From positions 372,001-436,000 of the forward strand of contig LT598462.1 in the NCBI GenBank assembly GCA_900074745.1: a DNA stretch of 64,000 nucleotides, given 5' to 3'. Source of the stretch: Lachancea mirantina. Taxonomy: Eukaryota > Ascomycota > Saccharomycetes > Saccharomycetales > Saccharomycetaceae. Each line of letters opens with the position of its first letter. The first letter of the stretch is position 1. This document shows positions 1 through 8,665 of this stretch, in pieces. The notes beneath the pieces are model-generated. The model saw only the letters and a program-made list of their open reading frames with translations. It did not search any database and had not been told where the DNA came from. Made by a program: the position numbers and the translations under genes.

Positions 1-1
1 G

Positions 2-1456
2 TTTCAAAAAGGTGTGACAAAGTTGGCACTCTACGGATTGGCATCGGTGCGTGACGAACGTTTGTTTCGAACTTTTAAAGAGGGCCATGTCAAGTTTAAT
101 GTTCCGGAAGGAGATATGGCCGAATGGTTTAATATAATTTGCGTGCATCAAAACCATACGGGTCATACTAATACGGCTTTTTTACCGGAACAATTTCTGC
201 CCGATTTCTTAGATTTAGTAGTTTGGGGACATGAACATGAATGCATACCTAATTTCACGCATAATCCACTGAAAAATTTCGACGTTTTACAGCCAGGTTC
301 TTCTATTGCTACCTCTCTGTGTGATGCGGAGTCTCGCCCGAAAAATGCTTTTATCTTGGAATATGAATCGGGCGCGACACCCAGATTGCATGTCATACCT
401 CTTAAAACTGTTCGGCCATTTGTGATGAAAGAAATATCTCTGAAGGAAATTATCGGGCTTAAACCGCACGACCGGGAGAGTATTACCAAGTATCTTATAC
501 GCGAGGTGGAAAGTATGATCGAAGAGGCTAACCGATCAATCTCAGAAACAGAGGCAGAATTTCAAATGCAGCAGGATGAACGTCGACTGGATAGAACACT
601 TCCTCTGGTAAGGTTGCGCGTCGATTACAGTGCTAAAGGAGGTGACACAGACTTGGATTACCAAGTTGAAAATCCAAGACGATTCAGCAACCGGTTTGTG
701 GGCCGCGTTGCGAACACCCACAACGTGGTACAGTTTTACAAACGCAGAAAACAAACCGCGACTCGTAAGCGTGATAGCAACGACATCGAGTCTCTCGTTC
801 AAGAACGAGATGCCGACAAAACGGTTCAGACGCTTATCTCAGATCTCATGACATCAATGTCGTTGTCGCTTCTGCCTGAAGTGGGGCTGAACGAAGCTGT
901 TAGCAGATTCGTCGACAAAGACGAGAAAGGAGCGCTAAAGGAGTTTATCGACAGTGAAGTCGACAACGAAGTCAAACTTCTTGCCTCAAATGACCAAATT
1001 GCCAATACAGAAGATTTACAAGATTTGAAGAAACTTGTAAAACAGTTACGATCTACGAATCCACAAAATACCCCTCCACTTGAAATGCAAGCAGCTGAAC
1101 AAGCTGCTGCCGACGCCGTTTCGAGAAGCACACCCCTTGACCAAGAGGAAACTCCTCCATTTTCATCAAAACCACCAACTAAAAGGAAGACTTCAACAAG
1201 CCAGAAAAAGTCGCTAGTGAGCCCGCTAATCGTCGAATCGGATGAAGATATACTCTCTGATCATAACGATAAATTTAACGATGCCTTTGAGACCCAAAGA
1301 AATTCCCCAAAACAAATCGCTCTTGAAGATTCAGCCCCGAAGAAAAAGGGCCGCAGGAGAAGATTCAATGAGCCGAAGGCTCCCAGAGAAACCACAACGA
1401 CCAAGACTCCCAAGACGGACATTCTGAACAGCTTGCTGGCAAGAAAAAGAGGCTAG
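2..1456 (+). CDS. MRE11: Mre11 double-strand-break repair nuclease, 5' end outside window
   Basis: Last 484 residues of Mre11, the Mn-dependent nuclease of the Mre11-Rad50-Xrs2 complex that processes DNA double-strand breaks in mitosis, meiosis and at telomeres. The reading frame is open from base 2, so the N-terminal phosphoesterase motifs (roughly 200 residues by comparison with the 692-residue S. cerevisiae protein) lie outside the window. Seen here: the late phosphoesterase motifs CVHQNH (near 38-43 of the visible part) and WGHEHEC (about 30 residues on), then the capping domain, the stretch PRRFSNRFVGRVAN, and a low-complexity Ser/Thr/Lys-rich tail ending TPKTDILNSLLARKRG, close to the end of S. 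cerevisiae Mre11. PLP2 follows on the same strand after 142 bp. Identity is secure. Confidence 0.97.
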   Translation, partial: FQKGVTKLALYGLASVRDERLFRTFKEGHVKFNVPEGDMAEWFNIICVHQNHTGHTNTAFLPEQFLPDFLDLVVWGHEHECIPNFTHNPLKNFDVLQPGSSIATSLCDAESRPKNAFILEYESGATPRLHVIPLKTVRPFVMKEISLKEIIGLKPHDRESITKYLIREVESMIEEANRSISETEAEFQMQQDERRLDRTLPLVRLRVDYSAKGGDTDLDYQVENPRRFSNRFVGRVANTHNVVQFYKRRKQTATRKRDSNDIESLVQERDADKTVQTLISDLMTSMSLSLLPEVGLNEAVSRFVDKDEKGALKEFIDSEVDNEVKLLASNDQIANTEDLQDLKKLVKQLRSTNPQNTPPLEMQAAEQAAADAVSRSTPLDQEETPPFSSKPPTKRKTSTSQKKSLVSPLIVESDEDILSDHNDKFNDAFETQRNSPKQIALEDSAPKKKGRRRRFNEPKAPRETTTTKTPKTDILNSLLARKRG

Positions 1457-1598
1457 ATGCCTTTAATGTACGACTCTTTCATGAATTCAATGTTATGTCG
1501 TCCTTCGGTATGTATGGAAGCCTTGACGAAAATCGAGTTCTTGATCTTGAAGATCAAGAAACTCTACTCTGGTTTTAAATCAACAGAAAAAGAAGGTC

Positions 1599-2435
1599 AT
1601 GCAGCCCGATCCATTGATCAAGGTCGACGTTGACGAGACGGAGGATACTGAATGGAATGATATTCTAAGACAGCATGGTGTCATACCGGAAAGACCGCCT
1701 TCACCAACTGCACAGTTCGAAGAAGCTCTTGAAGAAGCTTTAGCCAAGCAACACGAGAAACGGCTCGAGAATAAAGACCTGTCTGACTTGGAGGAACTGG
1801 AAGACGAAGAGGACGAAGAGTTTCTTGAGATTTACAGGCGAAAGAGAATTGCAGAAATGGCAAAATTGCAACAAAAATCAAAATTCGGCCAGGTTTTCCA
1901 TATCAACAAGCCAGAATATAATAAAGAAGTCACAGAGTGTAGTTATGGAACCAAGACAGAGGGATATCTAGAAGGAGACGGTGTATATGTTTTGGTTCAT
2001 TTGTCGTTGCAAAGCAAGCTTCAAAGTCGTTTATTGTCCAATTTATTCATCCAGGCATCAAGACTTTACCCAGAAATCAAGTTTGTCGATATTCCTGCCA
2101 ACAGAGCAATTGAAAACTATCCTGAAACCAATTGCCCCACTTTGATCGTTTATCATCGAGGAGAAGTGCTCAAAAATATCGTTACACTTCTTGAACTCGG
2201 TGGTAGCAGCACATCTTTGAAAGATTTAGAAGATTTGCTAGTCAAAGTGAATGCCGTCAAGGAAAGTGACGACAGGTTGATCATGAACCAGGACAGTGAT
2301 GAGTCGCGGCAGCATAGATACGAATCATATGCTAACAAAGGCATCAGATCCGGGATACGAGGCAAATTTAATTTAGGTGTTGGAGCCGCTGACAACAGCA
2401 ATGTTGATGAAGATGATGACGATTTTTTTGATTAA
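1599..2435 (+). CDS. PLP2: Phosducin-like protein 2, CCT co-chaperone
   Basis: A 278-residue phosducin-like protein; the S. cerevisiae orthologue Plp2 (286 aa) is essential and works with the CCT/TRiC chaperonin in folding actin and tubulin. The N-terminus has the family signature ESEDSEWNDILR-like (here ETEDTEWNDILRQHGVIPER, about 12-31), followed by an acidic helix and KFGQVFHINKPEYNKEVT, then a thioredoxin-like domain (about 110-215) containing EIKFVDIPANRAIENYP and CPTLIVYHRGE. The tail is acidic and ends in FFD as in yeast. It sits between MRE11 and UBP8, a slot that belongs to the other duplicated track in S. cerevisiae (YOR281C). It converges on UBP8, 62 bp between stops. Confidence 0.97.
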   Translation: MQPDPLIKVDVDETEDTEWNDILRQHGVIPERPPSPTAQFEEALEEALAKQHEKRLENKDLSDLEELEDEEDEEFLEIYRRKRIAEMAKLQQKSKFGQVFHINKPEYNKEVTECSYGTKTEGYLEGDGVYVLVHLSLQSKLQSRLLSNLFIQASRLYPEIKFVDIPANRAIENYPETNCPTLIVYHRGEVLKNIVTLLELGGSSTSLKDLEDLLVKVNAVKESDDRLIMNQDSDESRQHRYESYANKGIRSGIRGKFNLGVGAADNSNVDEDDDDFFD

Positions 2436-2497
2436 GTGTCTAATACGTGTAGATATAAAAATTTTAATGCAATAACGTTAGATGCAAAGCTTGTTAT

Positions 2498-3901
2498 TCA
2501 TGTAGATGGGCGAAGCACGTAAAATAATAGGTATGCTTGCTGCTTCAAAACCGCGCTTTCTGCAATGCTAGTGACCATTGAGTCATTAAATTTAAACCAT
2601 TGACCACCTGGAATTTTACACATGCTCGTGTAGTGACCTTGATTAACGGATCCACCATGCGTGGTGACGCCGATGAGTTCGTAAATCATATTAGGGGGGG
2701 TTTTTACACCATCGCGATAACAGAAGCGGCCCATATTCAAATACTGTGGGAAACTGACAAAAGCGTCAATCTTTACGCTATTACCGCCGACAAGATGCTC
2801 AAATCTTTTCAATTGTAGTACATGTATTGGTGCAAGTCGTGCAACGGATAATTCTTTAAGTGGACTCTGTTGTGAACCACATTTTTGGCACTTATAATTA
2901 AAATCTGTGAGCTTTTCACCCTTGTGGAAGCTTTCCAAGCATTCTTCCAACGTGGTTTTGTTTTTGATATCGAGCGATTGATCGAAAATGGGGTCGAAAG
3001 TCGTTGTCGTGTCGTCTTGACATTCAGAACACCTGATAGAGCTTCTTAAAAGACCTTCGAAAGTCGTATGGGCGATGCAATCGCAAGAGCCGGATTTCGC
3101 CATCGATTTCGAGGCAGTTTTTTTGCCCCGTATCCTGGTATGGTCGTTGTGAAGCTGATTAAGGAAAAATTGCCAAAATTCGTGTGCGTCTTGTTGTGAA
3201 TAACCGGCCAGACTTTTGTTCATTTTCCAAGAACAGATTAAGAGATTAATAAAACCTTGCTGCTGGGATGCGAGATCGCGGCCGCTGGCAGTGGCGCCGG
3301 CGTCGGCACCGCTGGTGCCATAAAAATTCGACATGACTTGATCAAACGCGCAAGACATACACCTGGTACCGTCCTGCAAATCGCACTGTGCAAAATGCGT
3401 CTGTTGCAAACAGTGTTGTGAAAAGTACGGGTTATGTGCAAGTGTTTGTAAAATGCAACTCATAAAACAAGTAGATCCCATATTCACGAGCCCACAGAGT
3501 CCATCACGTTTCCAAAACGGTGGGTCCCGCGTTTGCGCTGCGACTCTGGGCCATTCATTCATCAAACTAGATTGCCAAATCAATTCGCTTCCACCGATAT
3601 AATCCCCACATTTGAAGCAGAACAAGAGTCCGTTACTCGAGTTCACACCAAAAATGTGTCCTGCGCTTCTACTATGCGCATAAAAATGCTGTTTATTCCA
3701 ACATCCACAAATTCCACATTGCAAGCACATAAACGTAGCACCAGCGTTGATCTCCTGACATTCATAGCATTTCATCGAATGTAAAACTCGATTTTTCATG
3801 TCACATTTGTCGATGATCTGGAGAATCAAGTTGTAAGTTCTCAGAACACCATCTCGGGTCTTTTCGTTCGTGAAAACTTGCTCTATGTGCGGGCACTCCA
3901 T
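2498..3901 (-). CDS. UBP8: Ubp8 ubiquitin protease of the SAGA complex
   Basis: A 467-residue deubiquitinase that removes ubiquitin from histone H2B as part of the SAGA DUB module (Ubp8, Sgf11, Sus1, Sgf73). An N-terminal ZnF-UBP domain (about 1-105) carries the Cys/His set including CPHI, CYECQE, CLQCG and FCFKCGDYIG. The USP fold follows: nucleophile C145 in GSTCFMS, the YSQQDAHEFWQF box, two Cys-x-x-Cys zinc ribbon pairs (CSEC, CQKC), and the catalytic His423 in NQGHYTSMC with N439/D440 in KFNDSM. Length matches S. cerevisiae Ubp8 (471 aa). It is next to MRE11 on S. cerevisiae chromosome XIII too. Divergent from the FSH gene, about 560 bp between starts. Confidence 0.98.
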   Translation of the reverse strand: MECPHIEQVFTNEKTRDGVLRTYNLILQIIDKCDMKNRVLHSMKCYECQEINAGATFMCLQCGICGCWNKQHFYAHSRSAGHIFGVNSSNGLLFCFKCGDYIGGSELIWQSSLMNEWPRVAAQTRDPPFWKRDGLCGLVNMGSTCFMSCILQTLAHNPYFSQHCLQQTHFAQCDLQDGTRCMSCAFDQVMSNFYGTSGADAGATASGRDLASQQQGFINLLICSWKMNKSLAGYSQQDAHEFWQFFLNQLHNDHTRIRGKKTASKSMAKSGSCDCIAHTTFEGLLRSSIRCSECQDDTTTTFDPIFDQSLDIKNKTTLEECLESFHKGEKLTDFNYKCQKCGSQQSPLKELSVARLAPIHVLQLKRFEHLVGGNSVKIDAFVSFPQYLNMGRFCYRDGVKTPPNMIYELIGVTTHGGSVNQGHYTSMCKIPGGQWFKFNDSMVTSIAESAVLKQQAYLLFYVLRPST

Positions 3902-4459
3902 GATATCTTTGCACCGCCAATAAGAGATACCACTTGAAGTCTTGCCCTCTTGGCCTTTGACGTTCGAAAGGGCTCTTATATACAGTCGTTTTTTTCAACA
4001 TCGATGATTCCCGATGACTACTCTAACGCCTCTAGTATAAAATCAAGGTAGGATTTTATATGGGTAAAGGAGCCACTGACCTGTAAACAGCTTTTCTGCG
4101 CCTATAATTCGGATTGAAAGGACCAAAACGCTTTTTTCAGCGTCCAAAAGCCATGCCAATCCGTTTTTTGACTTCACATTCAAGACAATGATCAATTACG
4201 AGAAACGTAGCAAACTAAGCGTATTGGAGTTGATTTAAGACAAATAAGGGGTTCTGTGGGCGTTTTCGACACAAATGGGTGGGAGTCATTCGGCGCTAAT
4301 TGACACCATTTGAGCCATTTGCTTGAGTTTTCATTAATTTTACGTTACCAGGGTTTATTACGACAGCGAAAAATTAAGCAATCTTGACCAGATAAGATGT
4401 GCTAACAGAGCTTAGGACAGGGAAAGAAGTGCTTAATAAGCAGGCATATCAGTATTAAA
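3902..4459. promoter_or_regulatory. Divergent intergenic region UBP8 / FSH2-FSH3
   Basis: Shared upstream region of two divergent genes. I see no gene and no clear repeat. A T-rich tract lies near 3990 and A/T-rich sequence near 4330, which suit a core promoter, but I cannot point to a specific factor site. Confidence 0.5.
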
Positions 4460-5260
4460 ATGAGCAAGAAGGTTCTCATGTTGCATGGATATGCTCAATC
4501 GGGAACGATTTTCCAGTCGAAAACTGGAGCTTTCCGCAAGCATTTGAAAAAACTTGGGTTTGAATTGTTTTATCCGTGTGCTCCGTCAAAGATTCGTATG
4601 ACCGATGTGAGAGATACTGACGACTTTGCTACGACGTACAATACGAGCGCAACTGCGATAGATATTTTCGGGTGGTGGTTACGAGATGCAAACAATCAGT
4701 ATAAAGTTCCACAGGAGACGGTGGATTTTTTGCACGACTATATAGTGGAAAATGGGCCATTTGACGGAATTATAGGGTTCAGTCAAGGCGCAGGGTACGC
4801 GGGTTACTTGTGCACGGATATCAGAGGTCTACTGGGTCTCTCCGAGTCCCAGCAACCGGATCCGAAATTTTTCATCACTTTCAATGGGTTTCGGATGCGT
4901 CCAGAATGGTTTCAGGCGCAGTACGAGAAGCGTTTGCTACAAGTTCCGTCGTTGCATGTACTGGGAGAACTCGACACTGTCGTGGATGAATCTCAGGTAA
5001 TGCGACTCTACGAGTCGTGCGACCCAGAAAAGAGAACTCTGTTGAAACATCCCGGTGGCCATTTTGTGCCTAGTAGTAAGTCGTTTGTCACCAAGGTGAC
5101 CAATTGGCTTCAAGTGGTGTACGGGGACATTGCTGTCGAAGGCAGTAATGCCGATGCTGACGAGAATAAATCGAAAAACGGTTCCACCACGGACGCAGCT
5201 ACGGAACCCCAAATTGACGACGATCTTATGAGCATAATCGATGGCTTTGGCAAGGTTTGA
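4460..5260 (+). CDS. FSH3: Family of serine hydrolases protein, unduplicated FSH2/FSH3 counterpart
   Basis: A 266-residue alpha/beta hydrolase of the FSH family, whose physiological substrates are unknown. Motifs: KVLMLHGYAQSG oxyanion region at 4-15, nucleophile elbow GFSQGAGYAGY at about 108 onward, acid Asp in GELDTVVDES, and catalytic His in HPGGHFVPSSKSFV. In S. cerevisiae FSH2 (YMR222C) and FSH3 (YOR280C) lie on the two sister tracks merged here, and this protein matches both. The C-terminal extension ending DDLMSIIDGFGKV is a feature of Fsh3, which Fsh2 lacks. It is therefore best read as the single pre-duplication gene; the symbol is chosen for closest likeness. Alternative name FSH2. 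Confidence 0.93.
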   Translation: MSKKVLMLHGYAQSGTIFQSKTGAFRKHLKKLGFELFYPCAPSKIRMTDVRDTDDFATTYNTSATAIDIFGWWLRDANNQYKVPQETVDFLHDYIVENGPFDGIIGFSQGAGYAGYLCTDIRGLLGLSESQQPDPKFFITFNGFRMRPEWFQAQYEKRLLQVPSLHVLGELDTVVDESQVMRLYESCDPEKRTLLKHPGGHFVPSSKSFVTKVTNWLQVVYGDIAVEGSNADADENKSKNGSTTDAATEPQIDDDLMSIIDGFGKV

Positions 5261-5689
5261 TCATCACGGGCCCCCTTTGCCCTCGCTGAAGATTCACGCT
5301 GCAAAGCTTCTTCAAAGCCCGTTCAGCTCGAACAACTTTCAAATTCGACTACAGTAAATTAATATACCGATAGACAAAAAAATTAGAATTATCAAAGACC
5401 AGCATTTAAAGTCGTTAGTGAGGGTTTCAATAGCGAACAATTGCCAGGAAGCTTAATGGCTTATTTAACGTGCTGGGCTTGAGAACAGGTTTCCTTCGAA
5501 AAGGCTTTCCTTCGAAAGGGCTTCCTTGCAGATATGGAAGATCTCGTTGAAAAAAACCCAAACTTCTTATCGATAAGATAACATCTTCGATAATATATTT
5601 ATAAAAGACAAGGATTGAAAAGGGGCAGGTTCTGGGTCGATCTCCGGGCTTTAATCAATTGTTCCATCGTATTCGTACTTCCATTTACT
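5261..5689. promoter_or_regulatory. Upstream region of FMP42 with a 16-bp direct repeat
   Basis: No gene seen. Two adjacent copies of a 16-bp unit (TTTCCTTCGAAARGGC) lie at 5490-5505 and 5506-5521, followed by a partial third start. A TATA-like stretch TATTTATAAAAG is near 5597, about 90 bp before the chosen ATG of FMP42. Confidence 0.6.
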
Positions 5690-7258
5690 ATGGGTAAAGT
5701 CTCTATCCAGGTAATTCAAGTTGTATGTGCCGTTACTTGGTCACTTTTAGCAGCCGGTCCCATTTTCGGTTTTGCAGCTCTCAAACCTATTTTGATCAGT
5801 GAAGGAGTTTATTCTGGATTGTGTCCCGTTGATAATGGTGGGAACGCTGGAGATGGAATTCCTTGCAGTGCACAAGATCTAAAACTGAATATGATGTTTA
5901 CTGTGGGCGCCGGTACTACTAACGTTGTAGCGCTTTTGGTCGGTTGGGTTCTGGATAACTACGGTATAAGGGCTTGCGGGTTTTTAGGGTCTGGATTTTT
6001 GGCTGCTGGTGCTCTTAGTTTGGCCTCGGGTTCTTCAATTACGGTTTTGGACCCTTACATCTTGGGCTACGTCCTTTTGGCCATTGGTGGTCCCTTCGTC
6101 TTTATTTCGTCTTTCCCCCTGGCCAACAATTTCCCTGCGAAATCGGGTACCGTTTTGGCACTATTGATTGGTGCGTTTGATACATCCTCTGCACTGTTTT
6201 TTTTCTACCGATTGATGTATCAGAATTGGATCCCAAATTTGACACTACGCAAGTTTTTCACCTGTTATCTGGTGGTTCCCCTGTTCATCTTTGTTTGCCA
6301 ATTGTTCATCATGCCACGCGGGTCTCACAAGACTTTGGGCGCGGTTCAGAAGATGGAAATTGAGGGTTTGGACGAAGATGGGAATTTGCCCTCTGGTGAG
6401 GATGGGTCACACATTATCCCTGACGAAGAAGAAAGACAATCTCTGGTTTCGGGTCATTCAAGACAGGTGGGGCCCGTTTTGTCCTCCAGTTCACGTCGTA
6501 GATCCATGTGGGAAAACTATGTTGAGTCTAAGCTCGAGAAGAAAACCAAGGGAGTTTTTGGAGTCATGCACGGTTATCCTGTCCGGAGGCAAGTTAACAG
6601 CCCTTGGTTTGGTATTATGCTGGTATTCACAGTCATTTGTATGCTGAGAATTAATTATTTCGTGGCGACTATCAGATCCCAAGAAGAATACCTCTTGGGT
6701 GATGCTGCGGCTGCAAAACGCATCAATTCCATTTTCGATATAGCTCTACCACTAGGAGGTGTGGTTTCGATCCCATTCATTGGCCTAGTTCTCGATCATT
6801 GTTCTACTTTGACCGCTCTTACCAGCGTTGTGGTGATTTCGACCACCATCGGTGTCCTGGGACTTTTCCCATCTTTCACGCCAAATTTGGTTGGAATCTT
6901 ATGTCTTGTAGCCTACAGACCTTACTATTACACTGTGGTCTCTGATTACTGCTCCAAAGTGTTTGGCTTTGAAACTTTTGGTACCGTCTATGGCTTGCTC
7001 ATGTGTATTTCCGGTCTTTGCAACATGGGACAAAACATTTTGGACAGACTTACACACACTAAATTCAAGATGAACCCTACACCAATCAACTCAGTTCTCG
7101 TGGCCATAACTGTCGTCTCCGGCTCAGTTCTTCTGATCTTCGTTTCCAGAGAAAGCAAGCATAGAGAAGAAAAGATCAAGCAACTCAAGCTTTTAGCGGA
7201 AACCACTGACGAAACTGAGACTCCTCAACAACCAAACGCTACTTATGGAAGTCTCTGA
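5690..7258 (+). CDS. FMP42: Fmp42-like major facilitator family membrane protein
   Basis: A 522-residue polytopic membrane protein, orthologue of YMR221C/FMP42 (504 aa), which was found in mitochondrial preparations and whose substrate is not established. Twelve hydrophobic segments in two blocks of six are separated by a hydrophilic loop (about 205-305). Strongly conserved blocks include GFAALKPILISEGVY, AQDLKLN, PFVFISSFPLAN and YRPYYYTVVSDY. The frame is open upstream without an ATG; the first ATG is at 5690 and gives the short N-terminus MGKVSIQVIQVVCAV that matches the yeast protein (MTTPFQRVVQVVCAV). Its place between FSH and the ERG8 locus agrees with S. cerevisiae chromosome XIII. Confidence 0.95.
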   Translation: MGKVSIQVIQVVCAVTWSLLAAGPIFGFAALKPILISEGVYSGLCPVDNGGNAGDGIPCSAQDLKLNMMFTVGAGTTNVVALLVGWVLDNYGIRACGFLGSGFLAAGALSLASGSSITVLDPYILGYVLLAIGGPFVFISSFPLANNFPAKSGTVLALLIGAFDTSSALFFFYRLMYQNWIPNLTLRKFFTCYLVVPLFIFVCQLFIMPRGSHKTLGAVQKMEIEGLDEDGNLPSGEDGSHIIPDEEERQSLVSGHSRQVGPVLSSSSRRRSMWENYVESKLEKKTKGVFGVMHGYPVRRQVNSPWFGIMLVFTVICMLRINYFVATIRSQEEYLLGDAAAAKRINSIFDIALPLGGVVSIPFIGLVLDHCSTLTALTSVVVISTTIGVLGLFPSFTPNLVGILCLVAYRPYYYTVVSDYCSKVFGFETFGTVYGLLMCISGLCNMGQNILDRLTHTKFKMNPTPINSVLVAITVVSGSVLLIFVSRESKHREEKIKQLKLLAETTDETETPQQPNATYGSL

Positions 7259-7648
7259 AATGAACCAAAATTTTTCGATATCAAGATATCTTAAGCCAGA
7301 AAATGCCCTGACAAACCTACCATTTGGCTCAGTCGAAATTCTTTTGACCTGGACAAATATTAGATTATTTCTGATCAGATGTTCTCGTATTTATATACAT
7401 ATGCAAGTATTTTAGCCGTTTATTGGTTATCTGGTAATATTGAGTTAAATCTGTCATCCAAATCTATAATTGATGAAATTTCAACAGTGAAAAAAAAATT
7501 CCTTTAATCGGAATCAGGAGCCATTGAAACGGAAATAAGCATACCAGAGTATTGACATTTGAAGTCGAATTGGGTTTCATTTAATTACTCAGTGAGTTAC
7601 AGAAATATTTCGTGAATTTCTAGCAACTTTTAGAAGGGCAGCTTTGAA
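7259..7648. promoter_or_regulatory. Intergenic region upstream of the RFM1-like gene
   Basis: A/T-rich spacer between tandem genes. An A-run near 7491 may be a nucleosome-poor element. Nothing else identified. Confidence 0.4.
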
Positions 7649-8620
7649 ATGGAAGGAAAAGTTGATATTGAAATGACAAGTGATTCGCTTGGAAAAATAA
7701 ATGATAGCACCGAAACGATTCAGAATGATGCATCTAAGGATTTTGAGGCACTCGAAGCTTTTGGGATCAAATTTTTGGGGAATTTGGAAATCAATTTCAA
7801 AGAATCGAAAAAACGCAGGCTGGAACTGAGTCAGACAGCAGAGGAATTGAGAAAACAGGCAAGACCGCTTGAATTTGAAAGTTATGAAGATTTCTACTTG
7901 TTGCAAAAATTTAGACGGGGAATTTCCGCGAGTGGCAGAGTTGGAGTTAATGCGTTGAGGTCTCGACGTTCCGGTGTTTATTACAAGAGAATTAGACGGA
8001 ACAATGGCTCCGAAAATAATGTCTCTGATTCTGATAGCGATAGCGATGATAAGGATTTTCAGCCTTTGAGAAGATCAGGAAGAGCGCAGAGGGGCAGGCC
8101 TAGTGCCAAATCGCGCGCAAGCTCAAGTGAAGAAAATCTGACAACTATTGACCGGGAATCGACTCCGGTCAACAAAATTTTGGGCGAAATCTCAACTAGT
8201 AGCATTATACCATCAGGAAATCTCGACGGGAATGTAAGAAGATCGTCAAGGCTGTCACAGAAAGAAAAAGAGCTCCTTGAACAGAAAGCAGAGGAAGAGT
8301 TGCTAAAGTTACACAGTGGGGAAGACGATTCAGAGGAAAAATTGCCTGAGATAATGGCTCTAAGCGAGTCCATAATCCCTAAAATTGTGGAACCGTCAAG
8401 ACGTTCTGATTGGGTCCTTCAAACAAAGTACAGGTTTATTCCAGAGAAATTCACCCCGGTGAAACATTCACCAGAACAGTTGAAAATAAATGACTTGATC
8501 CACAACGATAGGATACGGAAAGTAATGACTAGATTTAAAGGGGGGCTCGCTGGGATTCGTAGAAAAGATTGGGGGCCTTCTCAGCAACAACCTCAGCCGT
8601 TGCAGCAACAGGTATCTTGA
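7649..8620 (+). CDS. RFM1: RFM1-like protein, probable specificity factor for the Hst1 deacetylase
   Basis: A 323-residue basic, low-complexity nuclear-type protein. I assign it mainly by position: on the duplicated chromosome XV track PLP2, FSH3, RFM1, HEM4 occur in this order and orientation, and this gene fills the RFM1 slot. In S. cerevisiae Rfm1 (310 aa) links the histone deacetylase Hst1 to Sum1 and keeps middle sporulation genes silent. Visible: a conserved-looking N-terminal segment (about 70-125) with FESYEDFYLLQKFRRG and RRSGVYYKRIRR, an acidic Ser/Asp run, an AT-hook-like RSGRAQRGRPSAKSR, a predicted coiled coil RRSSRLSQKEKELLEQKAEE, and a Gln/Pro tail. It converges on ERG8 with 45 bp between stops. 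The domain likeness was not checked by alignment. Confidence 0.72.
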   Translation: MEGKVDIEMTSDSLGKINDSTETIQNDASKDFEALEAFGIKFLGNLEINFKESKKRRLELSQTAEELRKQARPLEFESYEDFYLLQKFRRGISASGRVGVNALRSRRSGVYYKRIRRNNGSENNVSDSDSDSDDKDFQPLRRSGRAQRGRPSAKSRASSSEENLTTIDRESTPVNKILGEISTSSIIPSGNLDGNVRRSSRLSQKEKELLEQKAEEELLKLHSGEDDSEEKLPEIMALSESIIPKIVEPSRRSDWVLQTKYRFIPEKFTPVKHSPEQLKINDLIHNDRIRKVMTRFKGGLAGIRRKDWGPSQQQPQPLQQQVS

Positions 8621-8665
8621 ATTGATCATTTATATAATTCTATCTCTACTATATAATTCGGGCTG

